The notes under the pieces are model-generated. The model searched no databases. It saw only the letters and a program-made list of their open reading frames with translations, and was not told where the DNA came from. Below are positions 46,229-55,557 of a stretch of 64,000 nucleotides of DNA, piece by piece (the first letter of the stretch is position 1; the number at the start of each line of letters is the position of its first letter). The position numbers and the translations under genes were made by a program. This DNA is from Luteolibacter sp. (GTDB lineage: Bacteria > Verrucomicrobiota > Verrucomicrobiia > Verrucomicrobiales > Akkermansiaceae). Location of the stretch: NCBI GenBank assembly GCA_030696085.1, contig JAUYNL010000060.1, positions 1 through 64,000 on the forward strand. Direction: 5' to 3'.

Positions 46229-47254
46229 TTACTTGGCGCTGTATATTTTGTCAAACGTGCCGCCATCGTCAAAGTGAGTCTTCTGCGCGTTGACCCAGCC
46301 GCCGAAGTCGGCATCGACGGTCACAAGTGGCAGCGACGGGAGCTTGTCCACGAACTTCTTCGCGATCTCCTTGTTGCGCGGACGATAGAAATGCTTGCCC
46401 GCGAGGTTCTGCGCCTCGTCCGTATAGAGGAATTTGAGATAGGCGGTGGCGGCCCCGGTGGTGCCATGCTTCGCGGTGTTCGTCTCAATCACGGCCACCG
46501 GGGGTTCCGCAAGAATGCTGAGCGAGGGATAGACGACCTCCGTCTCACCGGGGAACTCCTTCTCGATCAGATAGGCCTCGTTTTCCCAGGAAAGAAACAC
46601 GTCGCCGATCTTGCGCTGTGCGAAGGTGGTGGTGGAGCCGCGGGCTCCGGTATCGAGCACCGGCACGTTCTTGTAGAGGCGGGTGATGTAGTCCAGAACC
46701 TTGTTTTGGTCCTTGTCGAAAGCCTTCTCCGCCCATGCCCATGCGGCCAGATAGTTCCAGCGTGCGCCGCCGGAGGTTTTCGGGTTGGGTGTGATCACCT
46801 GGACGCCTTCATTGACGAGATCCCCCCAGTCCTTGAGGGCTTTCGGGTTGCCCTTGCGGACTACGAAAACGATGGTGGAGGTATAGGGAGCGCTGTTGTC
46901 GGGAAGCTTCGCCTGCCAGTCGGCTGGCAGCAGTTTTGCCTCCCGATTGAGCACATCGATGTCACCTGCGAGCGCGAGCGTCACGACGTCGGCCTCGAGA
47001 CCATCGATGACGGAACGCGCCTGCTTGCCGGAGCCGCCGTGGGATTGTTTGATTTCGAGTGAGCCGCCGTTGTCGGCGATCCATTGTTTTTTGAACGCCT
47101 CGTTGATTTCCACATAGAACTCGCGGGTCGGGTCATAGGAGACATTGAGCAGGCTCAGGGCGGACTTGCCCGCCTCCGGCGTGGCGCTCTTCTTGCAGGC
47201 GGTGAGTGCCAGGACGGATGTGGCGAGGAGGGTGGTGATGAGTGTGGTTTTCAT
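46229..47254 (-). CDS. Sulfate-binding lipoprotein of the ABC transporter (copy 1)
   Basis: The ATG at 47254 gives 341 residues starting with a lipoprotein signal ([18 protein letters not shown]). The open frame extends upstream, but the signal fixes this start. Sbp/CysP hallmarks are [72 protein letters not shown] and [15 protein letters not shown]. It captures sulfate or thiosulfate in the periplasm for CysUWA. A close paralog lies two genes upstream in the same operon. Confidence 0.93.
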   Translation of the reverse strand: MKTTLITTLLATSVLALTACKKSATPEAGKSALSLLNVSYDPTREFYVEINEAFKKQWIADNGGSLEIKQSHGGSGKQARSVIDGLEADVVTLALAGDIDVLNREAKLLPADWQAKLPDNSAPYTSTIVFVVRKGNPKALKDWGDLVNEGVQVITPNPKTSGGARWNYLAAWAWAEKAFDKDQNKVLDYITRLYKNVPVLDTGARGSTTTFAQRKIGDVFLSWENEAYLIEKEFPGETEVVYPSLSILAEPPVAVIETNTAKHGTTGAATAYLKFLYTDEAQNLAGKHFYRPRNKEIAKKFVDKLPSLPLVTVDADFGGWVNAQKTHFDDGGTFDKIYSAK

Positions 47255-47339
47255 GAGTTGGAATTGGATGGGATGGGAGGCATGTGGTTGCGAAATGATG
47301 GTGGGCGTGAATGGTTGATGCGTTGTGCGCAAGATGGGC

Positions 47340-48098
47340 TTATTCCCTGGGTTGGATTCTGGCCTCGGCTTCGGCAATTGCCCTTAGAACATCTTCCGTA
47401 GAGCTTGCGGATTTCAGGATATCGAGCGTGTCACCTTGCAGAATACGGGCCAAACGCGCCAGGCCGTGAAGGTGCGAGCGGTCGTCGGGAGTACAGAGTA
47501 GGAAAAACGCCGAGGTACCCTCGCCGTCCTCGGCTCCGAAATCCACCGGAGCGGCAGTGCGCAGAAAACACAGGAACTGCCGTTGGATGACGGTGGGAAT
47601 CGGACGGCGGGGATGACAGAGCGCGACGCCTCCAGGCATGGCGGTGCTACACAGGGCCTCGCGGTCCACCAGGGAGGCTAGCAGATAATCCTTGTCGAAC
47701 AGCAGACCGGTGGCTTCCGCGAGAGCTGCGAGCGAGCGCAAAACCTCCGTTTTCGTGGTGGCCGGCACATCGAGCGCGATTCCTTTCAGCGGTAGGCGTG
47801 AGGCGAGACGGTCCGTCCGGGTGGTGCGGAAGACGCCATCGGCAAGCAGCGAGGTTTCCATCTTGGTTTCCAGTTCCGTCACACGGGCGGTGTCGAGCGT
47901 CTGGATTTTCTGTTCGAGCCAGTCCACCACGTCGTCGCGGCGGAAGCGCCATTGGCCGTCGATTTCAAGTCCCGGCAGATGCTCGCCGCGGACCAGTCCC
48001 TCGATGAAGCGGGTGGACCAACCGAGGTAGGCGGCCAGTTGGCCGATGCTGAGGTATTCCTGTTGGATGATGGTTTCCGATATGTTGTTGGAAGACAT
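47340..48098 (-). CDS. Helix-turn-helix protein fused to a PTS EIIA (PtsN-like) domain
   Basis: The ATG at 48098 gives 252 residues. Residues ~13-62 form an excisionase/MerR-type HTH ([40 protein letters not shown]). Residues ~105-250 match the EIIA-2 (PtsN/mannitol) fold, with [20 protein letters not shown] and [10 protein letters not shown]. That His aligns with the phosphorylated His of the family. EIIA-Ntr proteins report phosphotransfer state rather than carry sugar. Lodged between two sulfate-binding protein genes, it may regulate sulfate uptake or link it to cell status. No sugar PTS gene is nearby. Confidence 0.82.
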   Translation of the reverse strand: MSSNNISETIIQQEYLSIGQLAAYLGWSTRFIEGLVRGEHLPGLEIDGQWRFRRDDVVDWLEQKIQTLDTARVTELETKMETSLLADGVFRTTRTDRLASRLPLKGIALDVPATTKTEVLRSLAALAEATGLLFDKDYLLASLVDREALCSTAMPGGVALCHPRRPIPTVIQRQFLCFLRTAAPVDFGAEDGEGTSAFFLLCTPDDRSHLHGLARLARILQGDTLDILKSASSTEDVLRAIAEAEARIQPRE

Positions 48099-48144
48099 GG
48101 TATTGAATGGTCGGGGTGATGATGCGGTGATTCTTCGCGAAATT

Positions 48145-49173
48145 TCAGGGCTGATAGATCTGATCGAACACGCCGCCGTCGGCGAAGTGGATTTTCTGTG
48201 CCTTTTCCCAGCCACCGAATTCCTGATCGATGGTGACAAGTTCCAGCTTTGGGAATTGGGCGGCGTATTTTTCGGCAATCCCGGGGTTGCGGGGGCGGTA
48301 GTAATGCTTGCCGATGAGATCCTGCGCGCTTTCCGTGTAAAGGTAGCCAAGGTATGCGGCGGCGATTTCAGAAGTGCCCTTTTTCGCGGCGTTTTTATCC
48401 ACAACCGCCACGGAGGGCTCGGCAAGAATACTCACCGATGGGTAAACGATTTCGGTTTTTCCTGGGAATTCCTTTTCAATCAGATGCGCCTCGTTTTCCC
48501 ATGAGAGGAGCACGTCACCGATTTCCCGCTGGGCGAAGGTGGTGGTGGAGCCGCGCGCTCCACTATCGAGGACCGGCACGTTCTTGTAGAGTCGCCTGAT
48601 GAAGTCCCGGACTTTCCCTTCGTCGCCCTGGAATGCCCTGCGTCCCCAGGCCCAGCCGGCGAGGTAGCACCATCTTGGAGCGCCGCCGGTTTTCGGATTG
48701 GGAGTGATCACCTGGACGCCTTCATCGACGAGATCGCCCCAGTCCTTGATCCCCTTGGGATTTCCCTTGCGCACGACAAAGACGATGGTGGACGTATAAG
48801 GGCTGCTGTTGTCTGGAAGTTTCGTCTGCCAATCGGCCGGAAGCAGGTCTCGTTCGGCGTGCAGCATATCGATATCCAGGGAAAGCGCGAGTGTCACCAC
48901 GTCGGCCTCAATTCCATCCAGCACGGAGCGGGCCTGCTTGCCGGAGCCTCCATGCGATTGGTCGATCTTGATCTCCTGGCCGTGCTTGTCCTTCCAGTAC
49001 TGGATGAATTCCCGATTGAGCTCCGCATAAAACTCGCGGGTTGGATCATAGGATACATTGAGCAAGGTCACTGCGGAAGCCGCCTTTTCTCCCTGCTGCG
49101 TCTTGCGACAGGAAAGCGCGGATAGGAAAATGAGCGCTGCGAGGGAGGCTTGAATCAGGATGTTCTTTTTCAT
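48145..49173 (-). CDS. Sulfate-binding lipoprotein of the ABC transporter (copy 2)
   Basis: The ATG at 49173 gives 342 residues with a lipobox ([11 protein letters not shown]). The body parallels copy 1 throughout: [79 protein letters not shown] and [15 protein letters not shown]. Differences cluster around the N-terminus and some surface loops. Two binding proteins feeding one CysUWA would be a natural way to separate sulfate from thiosulfate or another oxyanion. Which ligand each binds cannot be told. Confidence 0.92.
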   Translation of the reverse strand: MKKNILIQASLAALIFLSALSCRKTQQGEKAASAVTLLNVSYDPTREFYAELNREFIQYWKDKHGQEIKIDQSHGGSGKQARSVLDGIEADVVTLALSLDIDMLHAERDLLPADWQTKLPDNSSPYTSTIVFVVRKGNPKGIKDWGDLVDEGVQVITPNPKTGGAPRWCYLAGWAWGRRAFQGDEGKVRDFIRRLYKNVPVLDSGARGSTTTFAQREIGDVLLSWENEAHLIEKEFPGKTEIVYPSVSILAEPSVAVVDKNAAKKGTSEIAAAYLGYLYTESAQDLIGKHYYRPRNPGIAEKYAAQFPKLELVTIDQEFGGWEKAQKIHFADGGVFDQIYQP

Positions 49174-49220
49174 GATATTGGGAAATGTGGATCGAATCAG
49201 GCCTCCGGGCCGGCACGGCA

Positions 49221-50471
49221 TCAGAATGAGAATCTCATGCCTGTCAGGAAGGTGAATCCGTCAAAAGCCACCTCATCACCTGAAATCCGGGCCCACTCGG
49301 TTCCGGCGAGGAGTTTGAGTTTGTCTCCATAGATGAAGTATTGGATGCCGCCGTAGAGCGCATGATAGGTGTCGCCACGACCGCCGTTGGCCGCCACGCT
49401 GCGTTCATGGCGTCCCTGGCCGACAACGCCAAACGGACCAGCGCTGCTTGCGTAGGAATAGCGGCCAACCAGTTGGAGTTGGTTGGGGAGCAGATCGTAG
49501 GTGGGTTGGATGTAAAAGCCGAACACATTGCTGTTATCACCGTCTCCACCGGCAGCGTAATAAACCTCCATCACGACTCCGACGGAATCCTGCTTCAATC
49601 CAAAGGAAGCGGCGATGATGTCATCGTATTTTCCTTGAACCAAATCGCCGGGCTCCCTGTCGCTGTGCAGCCAGTCGAGACGAATATCCGCTTTTTCGAG
49701 GCGCATGATATTCTTGAAATCGTATCCCGCACCAAGGGAGGCTGAGATCCCTCCGTTGAAGTCCCCGAACTCACCTTCGCCGAATGCTCCGGAACCACCG
49801 GTGGTGGATGGAGTGTCGTTGGAATAAACTCCGGCCCGCCAGGACCATTCATTCCTGGTGCCTTCCATCGTCAGTGCCGTGGCGCGGCTGATGCCGAGCT
49901 GATTGAAAATCTGCGAACGCTCGAAGGTGGGCTGGGCATTGCTGGATTCCAGAAAGTCATACTGGCCGATGAGTGGTTTGGTTTTACCGGCGGTGATGCT
50001 GAGCCATGAAGCGGGCTTCCAGCGGAGATAGGCATCCACAAGTCCATCATAGATGTCTTCGAATCCGTCATTGCTTTGGAAGTCCGCCCGGACTTCCAGT
50101 TTCTTCTCAAATAGCTTGGCGTCGAATCCGAAGCGGGACCGGCGGTCCTCCCAGTCGCTCTGGCTGCCAGTGGCATCGTCCACATTCCAGTATTGCCCGT
50201 GATAACGCCCGCGGAGCTTGAACTCCTGGAGGAACGGATTCCGTGCATCCTTATGGAGGGTGGCAAGATTCCAGAGTTGCTCGAATGTCTCCGTGCTGAT
50301 GGATGGAATCCCGGATTGCGGTTCTGCTCCATTTGCGTGGAAAGTTAAGGATGATGCCATGACGATGATGGACACGCAGAGACTCCCCGGTGCTTTAAGC
50401 CGAAGGGCGGTGGCGGGCCGGGGATTCGGTGATGCTTGCTTGTCGGATTTCCGGCGTGCTTGTGTATTCAT
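49221..50471 (-). CDS. Outer-membrane porin of the sulfate operon
   Basis: The 416-residue product has a long basic N-region and a hydrophobic core ([22 protein letters not shown]), then barrel-type sequence resembling phosphate-selective porin O/P relatives. Examples are [56 protein letters not shown] and a terminal FLTGMRFSF ending in Phe. It lies between cysK and the second sulfate-binding protein (gaps of 96 and 47 nt). It is thus likely the outer-membrane entry for sulfate or an organosulfur anion. Specificity is inferred only from position. Confidence 0.82.
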   Translation of the reverse strand: MNTQARRKSDKQASPNPRPATALRLKAPGSLCVSIIVMASSLTFHANGAEPQSGIPSISTETFEQLWNLATLHKDARNPFLQEFKLRGRYHGQYWNVDDATGSQSDWEDRRSRFGFDAKLFEKKLEVRADFQSNDGFEDIYDGLVDAYLRWKPASWLSITAGKTKPLIGQYDFLESSNAQPTFERSQIFNQLGISRATALTMEGTRNEWSWRAGVYSNDTPSTTGGSGAFGEGEFGDFNGGISASLGAGYDFKNIMRLEKADIRLDWLHSDREPGDLVQGKYDDIIAASFGLKQDSVGVVMEVYYAAGGDGDNSNVFGFYIQPTYDLLPNQLQLVGRYSYASSAGPFGVVGQGRHERSVAANGGRGDTYHALYGGIQYFIYGDKLKLLAGTEWARISGDEVAFDGFTFLTGMRFSF

Positions 50472-50567
50472 AGACGTTCTGCGTCCGGTGGTCCGGTGCG
50501 CTTCCGCGGTTGGTGCTGGGATAGCCGCCCCCGGAGGGGTAGGCGTGTTGGATTGGATTCTTGGAAA

Positions 50568-51533
50568 TCAGACCGCCGCCTTCGTGCGGGCTTCATCGGC
50601 CAAGGCCGTGCTGAGATAGCGTTCGCCGGTGCTGCAGCCGACCGTGACGATCAACTTGCCCGCATTCTCCGGGCGGGCGGCGACTTGCAGGGCGGCCCAG
50701 ACATTGGCACCGGTGGAAATGCCGACCAGCAGACCTTCGGTGTCCGCGAGCCGGCGGGCGGTTTCGATCGCGTTTTCGTTGGAAACAAGAATCACCTCGT
50801 CCACAATCGACAGATTGAGATTGTCCGGCACGAAACCCGCGCCGGTGCCTTGGATCTTGTGCGGTCCCGGGGTCAGCGGCTCATTGCGCAGAGTCTGGGA
50901 AATGACGGGAGATGCGGCGGGTTCCACCGCGATGCTTTTGAAGCCGGGTTTGCGTTCCTTGATCAACTCGCTCACGCCGCTGATGGTGCCGCCCGTGCCG
51001 ACCGCGGAGACGAACACGTCGATTCCGCCGTCGGTATCGGCCCAGATTTCCTCGGCCGTGGTCTTGCGGTGAATGGCCGGATTCGCAGGATTGCTGAATT
51101 GCCCGGGCGTCCATGCGCCGGGCGTTTCGTCAAGAAGCTCCTTGGCGCGGCCGATGGCCCCTTTCATGCCGGCGGCGGCAGGAGTGAGCACGAGTTTCGC
51201 GCCAAGCAGGGCAAGCAAGGTCCGGCGCTCAAGGCTCATGCTTTCCGGCATGGTCAGGGTCAACTCATAGCCTTTCGAAGCGGCTACGAAGGCAAGTGCG
51301 ATGCCCGTATTGCCGGAAGTAGGTTCGATGATGTGAGTGCGACCGGGAGAGATCAGCCCTTTGGCCTCCGCGTCTTCGATCATCGCGAGGCCGATCCGAT
51401 CCTTGACGCTTCCCAGAGGGTTTCTGAATTCGCCTTTGAGGGCGATGGTCGCAGGTAGTCCGGTCGTGAGACGGTTGAGCCGGATGAGGGGGGTATGGCC
51501 GATGGTTTCCGTGTTGTTTTTGATTTGGGACAT
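50568..51533 (-). CDS. cysK: Cysteine synthase A (O-acetylserine sulfhydrylase)
   Basis: CysK makes cysteine from O-acetylserine and sulfide using PLP. The 321-residue protein has [23 protein letters not shown] with PLP-binding Lys44, the substrate loop [13 protein letters not shown], the PLP-phosphate cleft [12 protein letters not shown] and [16 protein letters not shown] near the end. It is the second enzyme-type gene of the operon headed by the Rrf2 regulator, after a 190-nt leader that contains a hairpin. A divergent second cysteine synthase lies at 58.8 kb. Confidence 0.95.
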   Translation of the reverse strand: MSQIKNNTETIGHTPLIRLNRLTTGLPATIALKGEFRNPLGSVKDRIGLAMIEDAEAKGLISPGRTHIIEPTSGNTGIALAFVAASKGYELTLTMPESMSLERRTLLALLGAKLVLTPAAAGMKGAIGRAKELLDETPGAWTPGQFSNPANPAIHRKTTAEEIWADTDGGIDVFVSAVGTGGTISGVSELIKERKPGFKSIAVEPAASPVISQTLRNEPLTPGPHKIQGTGAGFVPDNLNLSIVDEVILVSNENAIETARRLADTEGLLVGISTGANVWAALQVAARPENAGKLIVTVGCSTGERYLSTALADEARTKAAV

Positions 51534-51632
51534 GGTGTCAGTTGAGTGTGTGATATGGTTGCGTGGTGGCGCTGTTGTTGATGATGAAATGTCTGCGCAT
51601 ATTCAGGGTTGAATGCCGGGTTGGGGCCTGTT

Positions 51633-51671
51633 GGGACCACGGTCCGCGTCTTTCGATATCTCCCGTGGCCC
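51633..51671 (-). promoter_or_regulatory. Hairpin in the cysK leader
   Basis: GGGACCACGG (51633-51642) pairs with CCGTGGCCC (51663-51671) with one bulged base, giving about 9 bp, in the 190-nt gap between yezD and cysK. No T-tract follows on the minus strand. No known SAM-riboswitch signature was recognised. It may be a leader structure or a processing site. Confidence 0.35.
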
Positions 51672-51723
51672 GGTGGTTTTCTTGAAGTGTGGGATGTGGA
51701 TACGGTGCCCGCGAGGGGGGATA

Positions 51724-51924
51724 TTACGATTTCTTGCCGTTGCCTTCTTCACGAGCGGCCACAAAACGTGTCTTCTCGATACTTTCGATCTGGGTGACGC
51801 GACCATCGTGAACGGTGATCTGCACGGAGCCGAAACGAAGGTTCGACACATTGTTGCGAACGATTTCCAGCCAGTCGGCTTTCGGGCCATCGAGGGCGGG
51901 ACGTTCAGATGTTTTCGAGTCCAT
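51724..51924 (-). CDS. YezD-like small protein (DUF2292)
   Basis: The 66-residue protein reads DWLEIVRNNVSNLRFGSVQI, then TVHDGRVTQIESIEKTRF. This is the DUF2292/YezD pattern of a single short alpha-beta fold. Members commonly sit next to sulfur and cysteine assimilation genes, but their biochemical role is not established. The ATG at 51924 overlaps the end of the Rrf2 gene by 20 nt, which suggests translational coupling. The conserved part fills almost the whole chain, so it is not a fragment. Confidence 0.82.
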   Translation of the reverse strand: MDSKTSERPALDGPKADWLEIVRNNVSNLRFGSVQITVHDGRVTQIESIEKTRFVAAREEGNGKKS

Positions 51925-52495
51925 TGGTTTCTTGATGGGAGTATGAGAGTTGTGAGAGACCCGCGAGGAAACCGTCGGATGGATCGGCCTTGCTTCTTGC
52001 CGCATCCTCTGGGAGGGCTGCGCTTGTCGTATGTGAGAATGGCGGCGCGATCCCATCCCGACGCATTTTGCGGAGGGTGACTTCGACGACTTGCGCGATG
52101 CTGTAACGGTCGAGTATGGCGGCGATCGCATTGCGCACGTCGATCATGAGCATCCGCAGGCCACAATGATTCTCATCGGGACAGGAGCATTGCTGATAGG
52201 CGTTTTCGCTGGCGCAGGAGATTGGTGCAAGCCGCCCGTCCACCAGTCGCACGAGTTCGCCGACGCCGATTGTGTTGGCGGGCCTTGCGAGCGAGTAGCC
52301 GCCGAACTTGCCGCGGTGGGTTTCTACGATTCCGGCATCGCGAAGTTCTTGAAGAATGCGTTCGATGAATTTCAACGGAAGCCGATTCGCCTCCGCAAGT
52401 TCCGCCCCTGAAATGGTGGTGCGTCCGACCTCGGCGGCAATGCCAAGATTGATGGTGGCACGGAGGGCGTATTCTGCTTTTTTCGAAAGGTGCAT
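51905..52495 (-). CDS. Rrf2-family transcriptional regulator
   Basis: The 196-residue protein begins MHLSKKAEYALRATINLG, the standard Rrf2 start. A winged HTH follows (ISGAELAEANRLPLKFIERILQELRDAGIV, THRGKFGGYSLARP), then a Cys-bearing segment (PISCASENAYQQCSCPDENHC). The spacing of the cysteines is not exactly the IscR 2Fe-2S pattern; CysR/CymR-like sensing is also possible. A C-terminal extension past about 150 is poorly conserved. As first gene of the sulfate/cysteine operon it probably controls that operon and perhaps the divergent genes. The start at 52495 was chosen from the family N-terminus. Confidence 0.88.
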   Translation of the reverse strand: MHLSKKAEYALRATINLGIAAEVGRTTISGAELAEANRLPLKFIERILQELRDAGIVETHRGKFGGYSLARPANTIGVGELVRLVDGRLAPISCASENAYQQCSCPDENHCGLRMLMIDVRNAIAAILDRYSIAQVVEVTLRKMRRDGIAPPFSHTTSAALPEDAARSKADPSDGFLAGLSQLSYSHQETNGLENI

Positions 52496-52899
52496 TCGGT
52501 TAAGTGGATGGAAGTGTAGGAATAAGAACGGGGCTGCCAAGCAATATTTGCTGACAGCGACTCATGACTATACACATCAATCTGGGAATAAATGGCTTGT
52601 GTCCACAAAAAATTCTGGAATCCAGGCAATGCCGGAATTCCGCCAGCGCCGGATTGCATGTTGCTTTGACGATCATACATTGGAATCCAAGCCGGTTTGC
52701 AGCCAATGAGATCTATCCGTTGGGGGTGATTAGCCCTCTGAGTAGAACATCCATGGTTGCTGTATGCGTCCGTGAAAATAGCACTTTACGGGATTTTGAG
52801 CACTGATGAATTTATTCGACTACTTTTACTGGACAAAGATAACCATAGTGTTCAGTAGGAGATCGCGCGACGCGAAACCCTGATTCCCAAAAACCACCA
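52496..52899. other. Divergent control region of the sulfur locus
   Basis: These 404 bp separate the minus-strand Rrf2-sulfate operon from the plus-strand FAD-protein and encapsulin genes. The region is AT-richer than the coding sequence around it. It contains the inverted repeat listed separately. No open frame with a recognisable product was found, so it most likely holds both promoters. Confidence 0.5.
52827..52857. promoter_or_regulatory. Inverted repeat, candidate operator
   Basis: TACTGGACA (52827-52835) and TGTTCAGTA (52849-52857) are 9-bp arms with one mismatch and a 13-bp spacer, ending 42 bp before the start codon of the FAD-protein gene. Dyad symmetry over two helical turns is what a dimeric regulator such as the adjacent Rrf2 protein would bind. 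This is unproven. Confidence 0.4.
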
Positions 52900-54357
52900 A
52901 TGACTCATTCCCCACTTGCTATGGAACTTCAGGAAATTGACAGCGGTTTTGCGGACTCCTCCCGTCCGTTGGCCATTATTGGGGGTGGTTTCAGCGGCAC
53001 ATTGACGGCAATCCATTTGTCACGCCGCCTGCCCGCCACTCCGGTGATTCTATTTGAAGAGACTGGTGTAGCTGGACCGGGACTGGCCTATCAAGTCGCC
53101 AGCGCGTCAGCCCGTTTGAATGTGCCGGCTGGCAGGATGAGCGCCTTCCAGGATCAGCCGGATCATTTTCTCCAATTCGCACGCCGCTGTTTTGACAAAG
53201 CAAGCAACTCCCGGGACTTCCTGCCGCGCAGTGTTTATGGGGACTATTTGAAGGAGTGCCTCAGTGAGGCGCGGGCCGTCAATCCATCCTTGAGGGTGGA
53301 TGGCCGCAGGGTGGTGGACATCACGGGGAGCGATGAAAACGGAAGCGCCCGGTTGTTGCTGGATGACCAAAGCACCTTCGCCGCTGCCCTTGTGGTGCTG
53401 GCTACGGGGAATCAGGACTCGGCCTTTGCATCCTCGGTTTGGGCCTCGCACACGCTTCCCGCAAGGGATCCGAGATCCTTGGATCGGGTGGAACATGGCC
53501 AGGATGTGCTCATCATCGGCTCGGGCCTGACGATGATGGATACGGTGGCGGAGCTCAATCGCCGAGGCAATGTGGGAGCCATCCATGTGGTGTCGCGCAA
53601 TGCCTTGCTGCCGCAGCCATACGCTCCAGCCGCCATCCTGTCCGCACCGGATCTCGACTACCTGCCGGATTCCAATCTCCGCCGCAGCGTCCGCATGTTT
53701 CGGCGTGCGATCCGGGAACATGAAGCCAAGGGGGGGGATTGGCGCGACCTCTTTGCCTCGCTGCGTCCATCCACACCCTCCTTATGGCAGGAATTATCCC
53801 AGAAGGACCGGGGCCGCTTCCTTCGGTTCTTCAGTCCGTTTTGGGAAATTCACCGGCACCAGTGCGCGCCTGAAACCCACGCCATTGTGCTGGAGTTGAT
53901 CAATTCCGGAAAGCTGCGGATTCAGAAGGGCACGATCGTGAGTGTGGAGCCCGGAGAAAATCACAAGCGACTGGGACTGGCCGCCAGAAGCCACAATGAG
54001 GCGACCCGATGGCTGGAGGCAGACCATATCTTGGATGCCACTGGACCGGCGCGCGATCTTGAGTCGATCCGTCATCCTTTGATTCGGAATTTGCTCCGCA
54101 GGGGATTTCTGAAGCCGGATACACACCGACTGGGGGCCGAAACATCGGTGGACTATCGCTCCATCGGCCGGGGCGGCCAGGTATCGAAGTGGCTGTATGT
54201 GATCGGCCCCATGCTGCGTCCGCGCTTTTTTGAGGCAACCGCTGTCGCCGAGCTTCGCCTCCACGCTGCGGCGCTGGCTTCGAAAATCGAGTCCGCTGTC
54301 AATGACCGCATGGCGGATGAATCACCAAACCAAATCCCCATCCATGCTGAAACCTGA
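52900..54357 (+). CDS. FAD/NAD(P)-binding protein (COG4529-like)
   Basis: The 485-residue protein has an N-terminal FAD-binding motif (PLAIIGGGFSGTLTAIHLSRR), the family block GPGLAYQVASASARLNVPAGRMSAF, and a second nucleotide-binding motif (DVLIIGSGLTMMDTVAELNRRG). LDATGPARDLES and VSKWLYVIGPMLRPRFFEATAV follow. These features define the HI0933-unrelated FAD_NAD_binding_9 group, predicted oxidoreductases of unknown substrate. It stands between the divergent sulfur control region and the encapsulin operon, so a redox step in sulfur handling is possible. Nothing in the sequence identifies the electron acceptor. Confidence 0.85.
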   Translation: MTHSPLAMELQEIDSGFADSSRPLAIIGGGFSGTLTAIHLSRRLPATPVILFEETGVAGPGLAYQVASASARLNVPAGRMSAFQDQPDHFLQFARRCFDKASNSRDFLPRSVYGDYLKECLSEARAVNPSLRVDGRRVVDITGSDENGSARLLLDDQSTFAAALVVLATGNQDSAFASSVWASHTLPARDPRSLDRVEHGQDVLIIGSGLTMMDTVAELNRRGNVGAIHVVSRNALLPQPYAPAAILSAPDLDYLPDSNLRRSVRMFRRAIREHEAKGGDWRDLFASLRPSTPSLWQELSQKDRGRFLRFFSPFWEIHRHQCAPETHAIVLELINSGKLRIQKGTIVSVEPGENHKRLGLAARSHNEATRWLEADHILDATGPARDLESIRHPLIRNLLRRGFLKPDTHRLGAETSVDYRSIGRGGQVSKWLYVIGPMLRPRFFEATAVAELRLHAAALASKIESAVNDRMADESPNQIPIHAET

Positions 54358-54487
54358 TCGAGACTTCTGATTGACAGCCTCAAGCCCCATCCTCCATTAT
54401 CACCCCCACACCGACGGGTTTTCCTGTCCGGGCCAGCTCACACGAGCCGCCCTGTCTTTCAAAACAAGACGCGCACCGACCTTTTCC

Positions 54488-54530
54488 AAGGAGGTGCGAA
54501 TTCCCGTAAGGGTCACAAGCTCCCTTTTTT
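54488..54530 (+). terminator. Terminator or attenuator upstream of the encapsulin operon
   Basis: AAGGAG (54488-54493) can pair with CTCCCTT (54520-54526). GTG pairs with CAC inside it, and an inner CCC-GTAA-GGG hairpin (54503-54512) is closed by a GNRA-type loop. Six T residues (54525-54530) follow. It most simply ends the FAD-protein transcript. If the encapsulin operon is read from further upstream it would act as an attenuator. Confidence 0.5.
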
Positions 54531-54618
54531 GTTCCGACCCGCGTTCAAGCAGGGAACGAATATTCACACACCAAAGTCCCGACCATCCATTCCATCCATT
54601 CCATTCCATTTCAAACAT

Positions 54619-55557
54619 ATGAGTGACAACAACGAATCCAAGCATCAACGTCTCAGCCTCAGCGCCGAGACCGCCCGCAATCTTGCCAACGCCACCGTCA
54701 CCCCGCCGCAGTGGGATGATATCACGCCACGCTGGCTCCACATCCTCTTGCCCTGGGTGGATGTCGATGGCGGCGTCTATCGGGTCAACCGGGTGAAACG
54801 GAAGGAAAACGGTGTGGCGGTGGATCTCCTCACCGTGGACGATGGCGAGCCCAAGCTGCCCACCACCTACGTCGATTACGAAAACCATCCGCACGAGTAT
54901 CATCTCAGCTCGATTCAGACGGTGCTGCACACCCACACCCGGGTGACGGATCTCTACTCCAACGCGGTGGACCAGTTACGCGAGCAGGTCCGTCTCACCG
55001 TGGAGGCGGTCAAAGAGCGCGAGGAGGACGAATTGATCAACCACAAGGAATTCGGCCTGGCCAATGTGGTCGCCGAGTCTCAGACGATCAAAACCCGCAA
55101 GGGCGCGCCGACACCGGACGATCTCGATGAGCTCATCAAGCTGGTTTGGAAAAAGCCCGCATTTTTCCTCGCCCATCCGCACGCCATCGCAGCCTTCGGT
55201 CGTGAAGCCACCCGCCGCGGAGTACCGCCGCCAACCGTCACGCTGTTCGGCTCGCCCTTCATCACCTGGCGCGGCATCCCACTCATCCCAACCAACAAGC
55301 TCGAGATCAACAAAAAGGGCAGGACCAGCATCCTGCTGCTCCGCGTGGGCGAGAAACAACGGGGCATCGTAGGTCTTCAGAAAGCCGGAGTTACCGGTGA
55401 GATCGAACCCGGCCTCTCGGTCCGCTACATGGGAACGAACGAACACTCCATCGCCTCCCACCTGGTCACACGCTACTTCTCGGTCGCCAAGCTCGGTGAG
55501 GACGCCATCGCCCGCCTCGATGACGTTTCGGTCAACCACTACCACGAATATGTCTAA
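54619..55557 (+). CDS. Family 2A encapsulin nanocompartment shell protein (SrpI-like)
   Basis: Family 2A encapsulins are HK97-fold shells, best known around cysteine desulfurase cargo and, in one system, for storing elemental sulfur. The 312-residue protein has the family blocks ARNLANATVTPPQWDDITPR, WLHILLPWVDVDGGVYRVNR, FFLAHPHAIAAFGREATRRG, WRGIPLIPTNKLEI, TSILLLRVGEKQRGIVGLQK and EPGLSVRYMGTNEHSIASHL. It lacks the cyclic-nucleotide-binding insertion of Family 2B. The ATG at 54619 follows a CCATT/CCATC-rich leader with no clear Shine-Dalgarno. The stop overlaps the cargo gene start by 8 nt, so shell and cargo are coupled. Confidence 0.94.
   Translation: MSDNNESKHQRLSLSAETARNLANATVTPPQWDDITPRWLHILLPWVDVDGGVYRVNRVKRKENGVAVDLLTVDDGEPKLPTTYVDYENHPHEYHLSSIQTVLHTHTRVTDLYSNAVDQLREQVRLTVEAVKEREEDELINHKEFGLANVVAESQTIKTRKGAPTPDDLDELIKLVWKKPAFFLAHPHAIAAFGREATRRGVPPPTVTLFGSPFITWRGIPLIPTNKLEINKKGRTSILLLRVGEKQRGIVGLQKAGVTGEIEPGLSVRYMGTNEHSIASHLVTRYFSVAKLGEDAIARLDDVSVNHYHEYV

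Noticed and set aside
51534-51723. SAM riboswitch upstream of cysK
   Set aside because: The hairpin is present but none of the conserved SAM-I, SAM-II or SAM-IV core motifs could be found.
54619-55557. Crp/Fnr-type cyclic-nucleotide regulator annotation for the shell gene
   Set aside because: Family 2 shells are often mislabelled this way. No cyclic-nucleotide-binding insertion or HTH is present, and the HK97-type blocks fit Family 2A.
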